Below are positions 15,087 to 21,899 of a stretch of 21,899 nucleotides of DNA, piece by piece. The notes under the pieces are model-generated. The model was not told the origin of the DNA, searched no databases, and was given only the letters and a program-made list of their open reading frames with translations. This DNA comes from JAFKKS01 sp039808325 (GTDB lineage Bacteria > Pseudomonadota > Alphaproteobacteria > Rhizobiales > Xanthobacteraceae): positions 1 to 21,899 of the forward strand of contig JBDHSU010000068.1 in NCBI GenBank assembly GCA_039808325.1. The letters run 5' to 3'. The first letter of the stretch is position 1, and each line of letters opens with the position of its first letter. A program made the position numbers and the translations under genes.

Positions 15087-15800
15087 TTATCTGGGTGCGA
15101 GTTGTTGCAGTAGACGGCCGCCGCTGGGAATTGCTCCACGCCAACCTGAGACTGTGAGCGCGCCCCACAGCGCACATCCATTGCTCGTCAGCAGCGGCTT
15201 GCCGATATGGCGCTCGATCTCCGGGATCGCCTCGAGCGAACGGAAGTTGCCGCAGCTCAGCACCAGCCCATCGGCGTCCGGCACCCATGCGCGCTTGGCA
15301 AGCGCGAGCGCGGCGTCGGGGCCGTGCTTGACGTTCGCTTGCTCGCCGAGGCCGACTGCGTTGAGAACGGTCAAGCCGGCGGCCTTGAGATAGTCGACGA
15401 GATGCGCAAGCAGCCATGGCTCGTAAGGCGCCGCGACGGCGACGCTGGATAGTCCGAGATGCCGCGCGGCATCGACCAGCGCGCCCGCCGTCGAGACGAT
15501 CGCGGGGCCGCCGCGGCGCTTCAATCGCGCAATGTCCTCCTGATCCACCGTGTAGCCCCGCGCGAGGCTCGCGCCGGTGCAAGCGTAGCAGACCGCAGCG
15601 ACGCCGGCATGGCTCAGGAGCTCGACCTGCGTCGGGAACTGATCGGTCATATATTGCATCGATGCCGGGCTGTCCTCGGTATGCGCGATGCGCGCGAAAT
15701 GCGCCGACACGCCGGGCGGCAGCATGCGCGTGGTCTCGTATTCGACGACCGTGTTCCACGACGGAACGACATAGCCGAGCTTACAGTTCCAGTCGCTCAC
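15087..15800 (-). CDS. Maleate isomerase / arylmalonate decarboxylase family (Asp/Glu racemase superfamily)
   Basis: A 237-residue cofactor-free enzyme of the Asp/Glu racemase superfamily, closest in character to maleate cis-trans isomerase and arylmalonate decarboxylase. The N-terminal VPSWNTVVEYE segment (12-22) is the PS.N..E motif of the group. The two catalytic cysteine positions appear as C74 in CYACTGAS and C183 in LSCGNFRS. Two cysteines favour isomerase or racemase chemistry over one-cysteine decarboxylases. The GTG at 15800 follows an AGGGG ribosome binding site. It is 107 bases downstream of the TRAP binding-protein gene on the same strand, with a 12-bp hairpin between them, so it probably shares its transcript and acts on the imported acid or a product of it. 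Confidence 0.82.
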   Translation of the reverse strand: MSDWNCKLGYVVPSWNTVVEYETTRMLPPGVSAHFARIAHTEDSPASMQYMTDQFPTQVELLSHAGVAAVCYACTGASLARGYTVDQEDIARLKRRGGPAIVSTAGALVDAARHLGLSSVAVAAPYEPWLLAHLVDYLKAAGLTVLNAVGLGEQANVKHGPDAALALAKRAWVPDADGLVLSCGNFRSLEAIPEIERHIGKPLLTSNGCALWGALTVSGWRGAIPSGGRLLQQLAPR

Positions 15801-15857
15801 GCAATGCCCCTACGCGGTCTGCGCCGGGAGAGCCGGCAATCGTTGAACCTTCGTATG

Positions 15858-15891
15858 CCAATGGCCGCCTGTACCCAAGGGCGGCCATTGG
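15858..15891 (-). other. Strong intercistronic hairpin between TRAP binding-protein and isomerase-like genes
   Basis: CCAATGGCCGCC (15858-15869) pairs perfectly with GGCGGCCATTGG (15880-15891) across a 10-base loop. On the minus strand it follows the binding-protein stop by 16 bases and has no U-tract. It is likely an RNA stabiliser or partial attenuator that lets the binding protein be made in excess over the downstream enzyme. This is a common arrangement for binding-protein genes; here it is inference. Confidence 0.55.
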
Positions 15892-15907
15892 ATGCCGATC
15901 GACGAAG

Positions 15908-16900
15908 CTACTTACCGACTTCCTTGCGGACCTTGGCGAGCACCTCGACAGCCTCCGGGCTCGTTGCCTTCGCCCACTCGTCCCAATACGGCCGCACGCG
16001 CTCCAGTGCCTCGGCGCGCACCTTGTCGTCCGGCAAGTGAACGATCATGCCCTTCGCCTTGAGTTGCGCGGTCACGACGTCTTCCGAATCGGCGAGTTCC
16101 TTGGTCAGTTCGGCGGCGTCCTTGCGCGCCGCCTCGACGACCTTCGCCTGCACATCGGCGGGAAGCTTCTCGAACGCCGCCTTGTTGGCGATGTAAAGCA
16201 TCAGGTCGTAGTTCAGGCCCAGGCGATAATTGTATTTCAGCATGTCGCCCCAGAGGCGGCCGCCGCCGGCGCTCGCCGTGGTCAGGCCCTCAACGGTCGA
16301 ACGCTCCAGCGCCGGAGCAACGTCGGCGGTTGCAAGCGTGACCGGCGTCGCCTCGAAGCGGCGCATGAAATCGGCCTGCGGCTGGTTGTTCACCCGCATC
16401 TTCTTGCCTTTGAGGTCGGCCAGCGAGTCGAGCTTGTTCGTCGCCCAGATCGTTTGCAGCGGGAAGTTATAGGTCGCAAGCAGCTTCACGCCCCGCTTGT
16501 CGAGCTCCTTGGCGAGATACGGCTCGAGGATCGCGATGGCCTTGAGGAAATCCTCATGGCTCGACGTCGTCAGCAACGGCAGGTTGGTGAGCCCGCCGAG
16601 CGGCAGGTTGCCGGTGAAGAAGCCGTCATGCGCGAAGGTGAGCGTGCCCTCGCCGACCGCCTGCGTCACCGCGGTGCCCGGGATCGGCAGCGAGCCGCCG
16701 ACATTGACCTTGGTGCGGATTTTTCCGCCCGCGATCTTCTCCAACTCCTTGGCGAATTTCTCCAGATGTTGGTAGTCGGGATGATTGGTCGTGCTGAAGA
16801 ACGTGTAGCCTTTCCAGAGCGGCTGAGCGCTTGCGCCGCCCGGCAGGGCAAAGCTGGAAACGATACCAGCCACAACCAGAGCAAGAAGCTTTTTGGCCAT
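15908..16900 (-). CDS. dctP: TRAP transporter substrate-binding protein, DctP family
   Basis: A 330-residue periplasmic binding protein of the DctP/TAXI-like TRAP class. The signal peptide is about 25 residues (KKLLALVV... ending ASA-Q). The mature protein has the usual HPDYQHLEKFAKELEKIAGG segment, the LADLKGKKMRV stretch, and R169 at the position that normally binds the ligand carboxylate. The ATG follows a GGAGGGAG ribosome binding site. It is transcribed away from the two TRAP membrane genes, which lie on the opposite strand after the lactonase gene, so the transport system is split across a divergent promoter region. The ligand is most likely an organic or sugar acid; the exact one cannot be read from the sequence. 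Confidence 0.9.
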   Translation of the reverse strand: MAKKLLALVVAGIVSSFALPGGASAQPLWKGYTFFSTTNHPDYQHLEKFAKELEKIAGGKIRTKVNVGGSLPIPGTAVTQAVGEGTLTFAHDGFFTGNLPLGGLTNLPLLTTSSHEDFLKAIAILEPYLAKELDKRGVKLLATYNFPLQTIWATNKLDSLADLKGKKMRVNNQPQADFMRRFEATPVTLATADVAPALERSTVEGLTTASAGGGRLWGDMLKYNYRLGLNYDLMLYIANKAAFEKLPADVQAKVVEAARKDAAELTKELADSEDVVTAQLKAKGMIVHLPDDKVRAEALERVRPYWDEWAKATSPEAVEVLAKVRKEVGK

Positions 16901-17033
16901 AATCTACTCCCTCCATAAATCCCGACCCTTGACGCGTTGCATGCGCCAGTCTTGCCTGGGAGCTTAGGAAAAAACGGCGCCCATGGTCAATCACGATCCG
17001 ATTTTGTCGCAGGTTGTTTTGCTCAATTAAGGC

Positions 17034-17047
17034 TGGTAACGTTTTCA
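17034..17047. promoter_or_regulatory. Candidate LacI-type operator in the TRAP divergent region
   Basis: TGGTAACGTTTTCA has the central CG and near-palindromic halves typical of LacI/GalR operators (5 of 7 positions symmetric). It lies between the divergent dctP and lactonase genes, and it overlaps a CATAAT -10-like box (17046-17051) that faces the lactonase gene. The LacI regulator encoded at the end of the plus-strand unit is the natural candidate to bind and repress here. Confidence 0.5.
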
Positions 17048-17051
17048 TAAT
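17046..17051 (+). promoter_or_regulatory. Possible -10 box of the lactonase/TRAP permease operon
   Basis: CATAAT differs from consensus TATAAT at one position and lies 36 bases before the lactonase ATG. The overlapping operator-like sequence supports a promoter here, but no good -35 hexamer sits at the expected distance. Confidence 0.35.
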
Positions 17052-17087
17052 TCGCATTCAACGAACGGCATCCAGGGGAGGCATTGA

Positions 17088-18002
17088 ATGTTCGCACCGC
17101 CCAAGGCCATCGAGGCCGAGGTTTTCGCCCGTATTCCGGAGTCGCTCGGCATCACCAATCGGCGGGTGCAGTGGGTGGATGTGCAGATGCACGGCGCGCC
17201 GTGCCCGACCTTCCTCGAGGGCCCGTCCTTCGACCGCGACGGCAATCTCTTCGTCACCGATATCCCGTGGGGGCGGATCTTCAAGATCACGCCGAGCGGC
17301 GACGTCAGCGTGGTCGCCGAATATGATGGCGAGCCGAACGGCTTGAAGTTCCATAAGGACGGCCGCGCCTTCATCGCCGACCATAAGCAAGGCATCATGG
17401 TTCTCGATCCGCGTACGGGCAAAGTCGAGCCTTACTTCGACCGTCCGATGCTGCAGCGCTTCAAAGGCACAAACGACCTCGTCTTCGCGTCGAATGGCGA
17501 TCTTTATTTCACCGACCAGGGCCAGACCGGCCTGCACGATCCGAGCGGGCGGCTCTACCGGCTGCGCACGAACGGACAGCTCGACTGCATCCTGGACAAT
17601 GTGCCGAGCCCGAACGGGCTGGTGCTCAACGCCGACGAGAACGTCATTTTTCTCGCCGTGACGCGCGACAATGCGATCTGGCGCGTGCCGCTGATGACGG
17701 ACGGCACGGCGAGCAAGGTCGGCGTCTTCGTTCAAATGTCCGGCGGCGCCGGACCCGACGGCATGGCCATCGACCAGCAAGGCAACATCGCCGTCTGCCA
17801 CGCCGGTTTCGGCGCAGCGTGGCTTTTCAGCGCAAAGGGTGAGCCGATGCTGCGCATCAATGCGCCGCAAGGGCTGATGACGACCAATTGCGCTTACGGC
17901 GGCCCTGACGGCAAGCGCCTGTTCATCACGGAATCGAAGACCGGAACGATTCTGGTGGCCGACATGCCGGTGGCCGGGCGCGCCATGTACTCGCACGCGT
18001 AG
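17088..18002 (+). CDS. SMP-30/gluconolactonase family protein
   Basis: A 304-residue six-bladed beta-propeller of the SMP-30/gluconolactonase/LRE-like family, which hydrolyses sugar-acid or other lactones using one divalent metal. Expected metal and active-site residues are visible: E44 in FLEGPSFD, N129 in KGTNDLVF, N176 in PSPNGLVL and D224 in GPDGMAID. There is no signal peptide, so it should be cytoplasmic. The ATG follows AGGGGAGG. It opens the plus-strand operon with the TRAP permeases, the 2-hydroxyacid dehydrogenase and the LacI regulator. A lactone-opening step feeding a hydroxyacid oxidation is a sensible inference. Confidence 0.88.
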   Translation: MFAPPKAIEAEVFARIPESLGITNRRVQWVDVQMHGAPCPTFLEGPSFDRDGNLFVTDIPWGRIFKITPSGDVSVVAEYDGEPNGLKFHKDGRAFIADHKQGIMVLDPRTGKVEPYFDRPMLQRFKGTNDLVFASNGDLYFTDQGQTGLHDPSGRLYRLRTNGQLDCILDNVPSPNGLVLNADENVIFLAVTRDNAIWRVPLMTDGTASKVGVFVQMSGGAGPDGMAIDQQGNIAVCHAGFGAAWLFSAKGEPMLRINAPQGLMTTNCAYGGPDGKRLFITESKTGTILVADMPVAGRAMYSHA

Positions 18003-18086
18003 ATTTGCGCGTTAGTATCGGTGGTCGTCGCGCGGCGATCACGCGGATTTCACAACGTCATCATTTCGGCACCGAGGGGATTTTTC

Positions 18087-18647
18087 ATGCCCTACGATCC
18101 TTCCCAGCCCGACGCGTTCGATCGCGTCGGCAATGCGCTTGTCGCGCTCGGCTTGCGAATCTCTCAGATCGCCATCGCCGCGATGGTGGTGCTGATCACC
18201 TCCGACGTCATCGCTCGTAACGTCTTCAAGAAATCGCTGCTGATCTCCGACGAGGTGTCCGGCTATCTCCTCGTTGCCATGACCTTCTTCGGCATTGCCT
18301 ACGGCTTGCGCACCGGATCGCTTCTGCGCATCGAGTTCATCCTGTTCGCGATGCCGTCCGGCCTGCGTAAGATCGCCGATGTGGTCTACGACCTGCTCGC
18401 GCTCGCGCTGTCCTGCATCCTTCTCTACACGTTCATCCACCTGGTGATGAGCACGTGGGACCGTCACATGGTGGCGCCGACACTAATCGAAACGCCGCTA
18501 TGGATTCCGCAACTCGCGATGCCGCTCGGCTGCGCGATCCTCGCCGTTGGCTTCCTCCTTGAGCTGCGCGGTTCGATCATGCGCATGCTCGGATACGCGC
18601 CGCCGGCGCAAACGTCGTCGGAAGTCGATCTCGAGGTGATGCTGTGA
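18087..18647 (+). CDS. dctQ: TRAP transporter small permease, DctQ family
   Basis: A 186-residue small membrane subunit of a TRAP transporter, with four hydrophobic segments near 22-44, 57-75, 98-120 and 138-160. After the first helix it carries the family-like SDVIARNVF segment, then SDEVSGYLLVAMTFFGIAYGLR. The frame opens at 18021, but the ATG at 18087 has a GGGGA ribosome binding site 8 bases upstream and gives a normal N-terminus. The stop overlaps the GTG of the large permease, so the two are translationally coupled. It pairs with DctM and the DctP protein encoded on the other strand. Confidence 0.9.
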   Translation: MPYDPSQPDAFDRVGNALVALGLRISQIAIAAMVVLITSDVIARNVFKKSLLISDEVSGYLLVAMTFFGIAYGLRTGSLLRIEFILFAMPSGLRKIADVVYDLLALALSCILLYTFIHLVMSTWDRHMVAPTLIETPLWIPQLAMPLGCAILAVGFLLELRGSIMRMLGYAPPAQTSSEVDLEVML

Positions 18648-19948
18648 GCTGGGGCGCGGACTTCGTCATCATCATCGGGATTCTGGTCGCGCTTCTCTTG
18701 GGCGGCATGTGGGTGCCGTTCGCGATCGGCGTCGCCGGGCTCGTCTCGATCTATCTGGTGGATGGCTGGGCCGGCATGAACGCGCTCGGCCTGGTGTCGT
18801 GGGGCAGCGTCAACAGCTTCACGCTTACCGCCATTCCGCTGTTCATCCTGATGGCGGAGATCCTGCTGCAAAGCGGCGTGAGCCAACGCTTCTACCAAGG
18901 CCTCATCGTTCTCGTGCGCGGCCTTCCGGGCGGACTGATGCAGACCAACATCGCGGGTTGCGCGCTGTTCGCCGCGATCAGCGGATCGAGCGTCGCGACG
19001 GCGGCGGCGATCGGAACGGTCGCCCTGCCGCAGCTTGAGAAGCGCGGTTATGACCGCCGCATGGCCGCGGGCTCGCTCGCCGCCGGCGGCACGCTCGGCA
19101 TCCTCATCCCGCCGAGTATCGCGATGATCATCTACGGCACCTTCACCGAGGTGTCGATTTCCAAGCTGTTCATGGCCGGCTTCATTCCCGGCTTCGTGCT
19201 CGCGTTCCTGTTCATGCTCTATATCGCATTCCGGGCGTGGCTGCGTCCGGAGGTTGCGCCACGCGAAGGTGGCGGGCGCATCTCGATGCGGGAACGACTT
19301 GCCGCCGGGCTCGAACTGGTGCCGTTCATCGTGCTGATCGTCTCGGTGCTCGGCAGCATCTATGCCGGCATCGCGACGCCGACGGAAGCCGCCGCCGTCG
19401 GCTGCTCCGTCGCCGTCGTTATTTCGCTGATCTGGGGAAAATTCGGCTTCGCTGAACTGAACGCCGCATTGACCAGCACGGTGCGCGTGAGCTGCACGAT
19501 CATCTTCATCGTGTTCAATGCGATGATCTTCTCCTATGCCGTCGAGAACGCCGGCATCGGCACCAATCTCACCAACTGGTTCACCGGCCTTGGCCTCAAT
19601 CGCTACGCCTTCTTCTTCTCGCTGGTGGTGATGTACTGCATCCTCGGATGCCTGATCGACAGCATCGGCATGATCGTCCTCACCGTCCCGCTGTTGTTCG
19701 GGTCGATCGTCGGCTACGGCTTCGATCCGGTCTGGTTCGGCGTCATTCTCGTCCTGCTGCTCGAGCTCGGCATGATCACGCCGCCGTTCGGGATCAACCT
19801 GTTCGTCATCCAAAGCATCTCGAAGTGGCCGCTCGGCGACGTCGTGCGCGGCAGCGCCCCGTACTGGGCGATCATCCTGCTTTACGTGGCGTTCCTGACC
19901 GCGTTTCCCGACTTCGTGACCTGGCTGCCCGCCAAGCTCGCGGGTTGA
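18644..19948 (+). CDS. dctM: TRAP transporter large permease, DctM family
   Basis: A 434-residue large TRAP permease with about 12 hydrophobic segments throughout, of normal family length. It is the sodium-coupled transport channel. Family segments include SGSSVATAAAIGTVALPQLEKRGYD in the first half, GTLGILIPPSIAMIIYG near 150-165, ATPTEAAAVG in the middle and GMITPPFGINLFVIQ near the end. The start is a GTG within the small-subunit stop (GTGA). With DctQ and DctP it forms a complete tripartite system. The next gene, a 2-hydroxyacid dehydrogenase, starts 24 bases later. Confidence 0.93.
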   Translation: MSWGADFVIIIGILVALLLGGMWVPFAIGVAGLVSIYLVDGWAGMNALGLVSWGSVNSFTLTAIPLFILMAEILLQSGVSQRFYQGLIVLVRGLPGGLMQTNIAGCALFAAISGSSVATAAAIGTVALPQLEKRGYDRRMAAGSLAAGGTLGILIPPSIAMIIYGTFTEVSISKLFMAGFIPGFVLAFLFMLYIAFRAWLRPEVAPREGGGRISMRERLAAGLELVPFIVLIVSVLGSIYAGIATPTEAAAVGCSVAVVISLIWGKFGFAELNAALTSTVRVSCTIIFIVFNAMIFSYAVENAGIGTNLTNWFTGLGLNRYAFFFSLVVMYCILGCLIDSIGMIVLTVPLLFGSIVGYGFDPVWFGVILVLLLELGMITPPFGINLFVIQSISKWPLGDVVRGSAPYWAIILLYVAFLTAFPDFVTWLPAKLAG

Positions 19949-19972
19949 GTTTCTCTTGGTGTGGAGTACCGA

Positions 19973-21001
19973 ATGACGACACGTAGAATCGTCTTTTTTG
20001 AACGCTGGGCCGATCCGATTGCCGAGGAAGTCTTGGCCAGGGAGCCGGGGATCGAGCTTGTGCGGCTTCCTTACGACGCCAAACCGGAAGAGGTGTGGCG
20101 TGCGCTCGAAGGCGCGCATGGCTATCAATGGCCGCGGGCGCCTTATCTCGGCACCCGCGAACTCATCGCTCGCTGCCCCAACCTGCTGGCGATGTCGGCG
20201 CAAGGCGCGGGTTACGACATGATCGATCCGGTGGCATGTACCGAGGCCGGCGTTCTCGTCGTCAATCAGACCGGCCTCGGCCGCGAGGCGGTCGCGGAAC
20301 ACGTCGTCGGCATGATCCTCTCGCTCGCGAAGCAGATGATCCAGTCGGATCGCGCGCTGCGGCGCGACCGCAACTGGGAGCGGCTGCAATTCACCGGCGA
20401 CGAGATTTCGGGCAAGACGATCGGTATCGTCGGCTTCGGCAATATCGGAACGCGCCTTGCCGATATCTGCCGCCTTGCCTTCAACATGAACGTGCTCGCC
20501 TTCGATCCCTACCTCTCCGCCGAGGAGATCGCGGCGCGCGGCGGCACCAAGACTGATTTCGACACGCTTCTGGCGTCCGCCGATTTCGTCTCCGTCAACT
20601 GCCCGCTCACGCCTGAGACGCGCGACATGTTCAACCAGGGCAGCTTCGCAAAGATGAAACCCGGCGCCATCTTCGTCACCACCGCGCGCGGCGGCATTCA
20701 TGGTGAGACCTCGCTGGCGCAGTTTCTGGCAAACGGGCACCTCGCGGGAGCCGGCCTCGACGTGTGGATGGAAGAGCCACCGCCGCTCAACCATCCGCTG
20801 CTCGCCTTCGACAATGTCGTCGTAACGCCGCACAATGCCGGCGTGACGAAGCAGGCCTATCGCGCATTGGCCGAGGGCGCCGCGTTGCAGTGGATCGAGA
20901 TCCTGAAAGGCCACCGCCCGCCACGCCTGCAGAATCCGGACGTGTGGCCGCGCTATCGTGAGCGCTATCGGGCCATCACCGGCGAGGCTTTGGCGGAATG
21001 A
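19973..21001 (+). CDS. NAD-dependent D-2-hydroxyacid dehydrogenase family protein
   Basis: A 342-residue dehydrogenase of the D-isomer-specific 2-hydroxyacid family (phosphoglycerate/glyoxylate/hydroxypyruvate reductase relatives), which interconverts 2-hydroxyacids and 2-oxoacids with NAD(P). The Rossmann motif GFGNIG is at 154-159, and D178 in FDPY follows the second strand, favouring NAD over NADP. The catalytic triad appears as R239 (TTARGG), E268 (in DVWMEEPPP) and H287 (TPHNAG). The ATG at 19973 has GGAG upstream; a GTG at 19961 is possible but lacks a clear site. The stop overlaps the LacI gene start. In context it probably oxidises the hydroxyacid released by the lactonase; the substrate is not determined. 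Confidence 0.9.
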   Translation: MTTRRIVFFERWADPIAEEVLAREPGIELVRLPYDAKPEEVWRALEGAHGYQWPRAPYLGTRELIARCPNLLAMSAQGAGYDMIDPVACTEAGVLVVNQTGLGREAVAEHVVGMILSLAKQMIQSDRALRRDRNWERLQFTGDEISGKTIGIVGFGNIGTRLADICRLAFNMNVLAFDPYLSAEEIAARGGTKTDFDTLLASADFVSVNCPLTPETRDMFNQGSFAKMKPGAIFVTTARGGIHGETSLAQFLANGHLAGAGLDVWMEEPPPLNHPLLAFDNVVVTPHNAGVTKQAYRALAEGAALQWIEILKGHRPPRLQNPDVWPRYRERYRAITGEALAE

Positions 21002-21899
21002 CGAAACGGGGAAAGACCGCAGGCGCCGCTTCACCACCGCTGCGTCCGGCGCTTTCCCGGAAGCCGAACAAGCGGGCGCGACCCCGCCGCGTAACCATTC
21101 GGGACGTCGCGAAGCATGCCGACGTTTCGCTGACCACGGTGTCGCGCGTTATCAACATGACCGATGCCGTGCGCCCGCAAGTGCGCGAGCGGGTGCGCGC
21201 CGCCATGACCGACCTCGGTTATGTACCCGATGTGATCGCTCAAAGTTTGCGCAAGCAAGTCACCAAGACAGTCGGCTGCATCGTCCCCGACATCGGCTTT
21301 CCCGCCTTCTCCAGTACGATCGGCGCTATCGAGGAGCAGCTGCGCGGCGCCGGTTACACGATGCAGGTCATGGCGACGCAGGAGAGCCATGAGCGCGAGA
21401 TGGAGATCCTGTCGCTGTGCCGCGGACGCAGACTCGCGGGGCTGATTACGAGCATTGGCCGCGACGATGACGACGCCATCCTCAAAATGCTGCGTCAGCT
21501 TCCGTTCCCGGCGATCTTGCTCGATCGCAGGATTCCTGCGCCGATCGACTCGGTCTGCACCGATCATTTCAACGGTGCGCTGCAGGCAACGGAATATCTG
21601 CTGCAGTTGGGGCACCGGCGGATCGGCCTGATCACGTTATCGGAACACGCCTTGCCTGGCCGGGAGCGCCGCCGCGCGTTTTCCCAGGCGCACGCGGCGC
21701 GCGGTCTCGCGTTCAACCCCGAATGGATCACCGGCCCGGGCTTCGAGAACGACCACGCCTATCGCATCGCCTACGAGCTTCTCTCCCACGAGCCGCGCCC
21801 GACCGCCATCATGGCGGGCGGATTCCCCACGATCGGCGTCATGCGCGCCGCGCGCTCGCTCGGCATCTCCATCCCACAAGACCTTTCGCTGATCAGCTT
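20998..21899 (+). CDS. LacI-family transcriptional regulator, 3' end outside window
   Basis: The first 300 residues of a LacI/GalR-type regulator, open to the end of the window. After a basic tail of about 30 residues, the DNA-binding helix-turn-helix spans about 32-53 (VTIRDVAKHADVSLTTVSRV, then IN). A hinge (RPQVRERVRAAMTDLGYVPDVIAQSLR) and a periplasmic-binding-protein-like effector domain follow from about residue 92 (VGCIVPDIGFPAFS). The ATG overlaps the dehydrogenase stop as ATGA, so it is the last visible gene of the TRAP/lactonase operon. It likely represses the operon through the operator-like site at 17034-17047 until an imported acid or its derivative binds. Confidence 0.92.
   Translation, partial: MTKRGKTAGAASPPLRPALSRKPNKRARPRRVTIRDVAKHADVSLTTVSRVINMTDAVRPQVRERVRAAMTDLGYVPDVIAQSLRKQVTKTVGCIVPDIGFPAFSSTIGAIEEQLRGAGYTMQVMATQESHEREMEILSLCRGRRLAGLITSIGRDDDDAILKMLRQLPFPAILLDRRIPAPIDSVCTDHFNGALQATEYLLQLGHRRIGLITLSEHALPGRERRRAFSQAHAARGLAFNPEWITGPGFENDHAYRIAYELLSHEPRPTAIMAGGFPTIGVMRAARSLGISIPQDLSLIS

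Noticed and set aside
15416..16918. 500-residue open frame on the plus strand
   Set aside because: Antisense to the TRAP binding protein and isomerase-like genes, with Arg-rich, family-free translation.
18464..21037. 857-residue open frame on the minus strand
   Set aside because: It lies antisense to the clear DctM, 2-hydroxyacid dehydrogenase and LacI genes. Its low-complexity Arg/Asp/His/Glu-rich translation is the usual shadow of GC-rich coding DNA.

Overview
The window is GC-rich, densely coded DNA with tight ATGA/GTGA stop-start overlaps. Its gene families (FDH3-type formate dehydrogenase, hydantoinase A/B, PotD-type ABC and TRAP uptake systems) are typical of soil or rhizosphere Alphaproteobacteria, most likely Hyphomicrobiales (Bradyrhizobium/Xanthobacteraceae-like). 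That placement rests on protein character and gene content only. I saw no rRNA, tRNA, CRISPR array or intact insertion sequence.

Layout. (1) 1-2935, plus strand: the end of a formate dehydrogenase operon, with the large molybdopterin subunit (5' end outside the window), the four-cluster iron-sulfur subunit and the cytochrome b subunit. (2) 2945-3188, minus strand: a 40-residue membrane-peptide gene, with its own likely promoter, ribosome binding site and terminator. (3) 3288-4166: a dispersed palindromic repeat directly abutting an N-terminally truncated dihydrodipicolinate-synthase-like gene, then a strong terminator. (4) 4259-9631, minus strand: a coupled operon hyuA-hyuB-M24 peptidase-fold gene, followed by an NTF2-like gene. 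(5) 9812-13623, plus strand: a divergent polyamine/opine-type ABC transporter (binding protein, ATPase, two permeases). A convergent IclR regulator (13620-14408) shares a CTAG stop with the last permease gene. (6) 14409-15086: a poorly coding gap holding a gene remnant and the second copy of the repeat. (7) 15087-21899: a TRAP cluster. A maleate-isomerase-like gene and the binding protein lie on the minus strand. The SMP-30 lactonase, small and large TRAP permeases, 2-hydroxyacid dehydrogenase and a LacI regulator (cut by the window end) lie on the plus strand.

How the genes may work together. Regions 4-5 look like an import-and-degrade unit. The ABC transporter would bring in a small nitrogenous or cyclic-amide compound, ATP-dependent HyuAB would open the ring, and the M24-fold enzyme (two of five usual metal ligands replaced) would act on the product, under IclR control. 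A 17-bp inverted repeat in the divergent promoter region is the best operator candidate. Region 7 looks like uptake and breakdown of an organic or sugar acid: TRAP import, lactone opening, NAD-dependent 2-hydroxyacid oxidation and a Cys-based isomerase/decarboxylase, under LacI control with a matching operator in the divergent intergenic region. The substrates of both units are inferred, not shown. The least explained items are the repeat pair at two breakpoint-like sites and the small-peptide gene.
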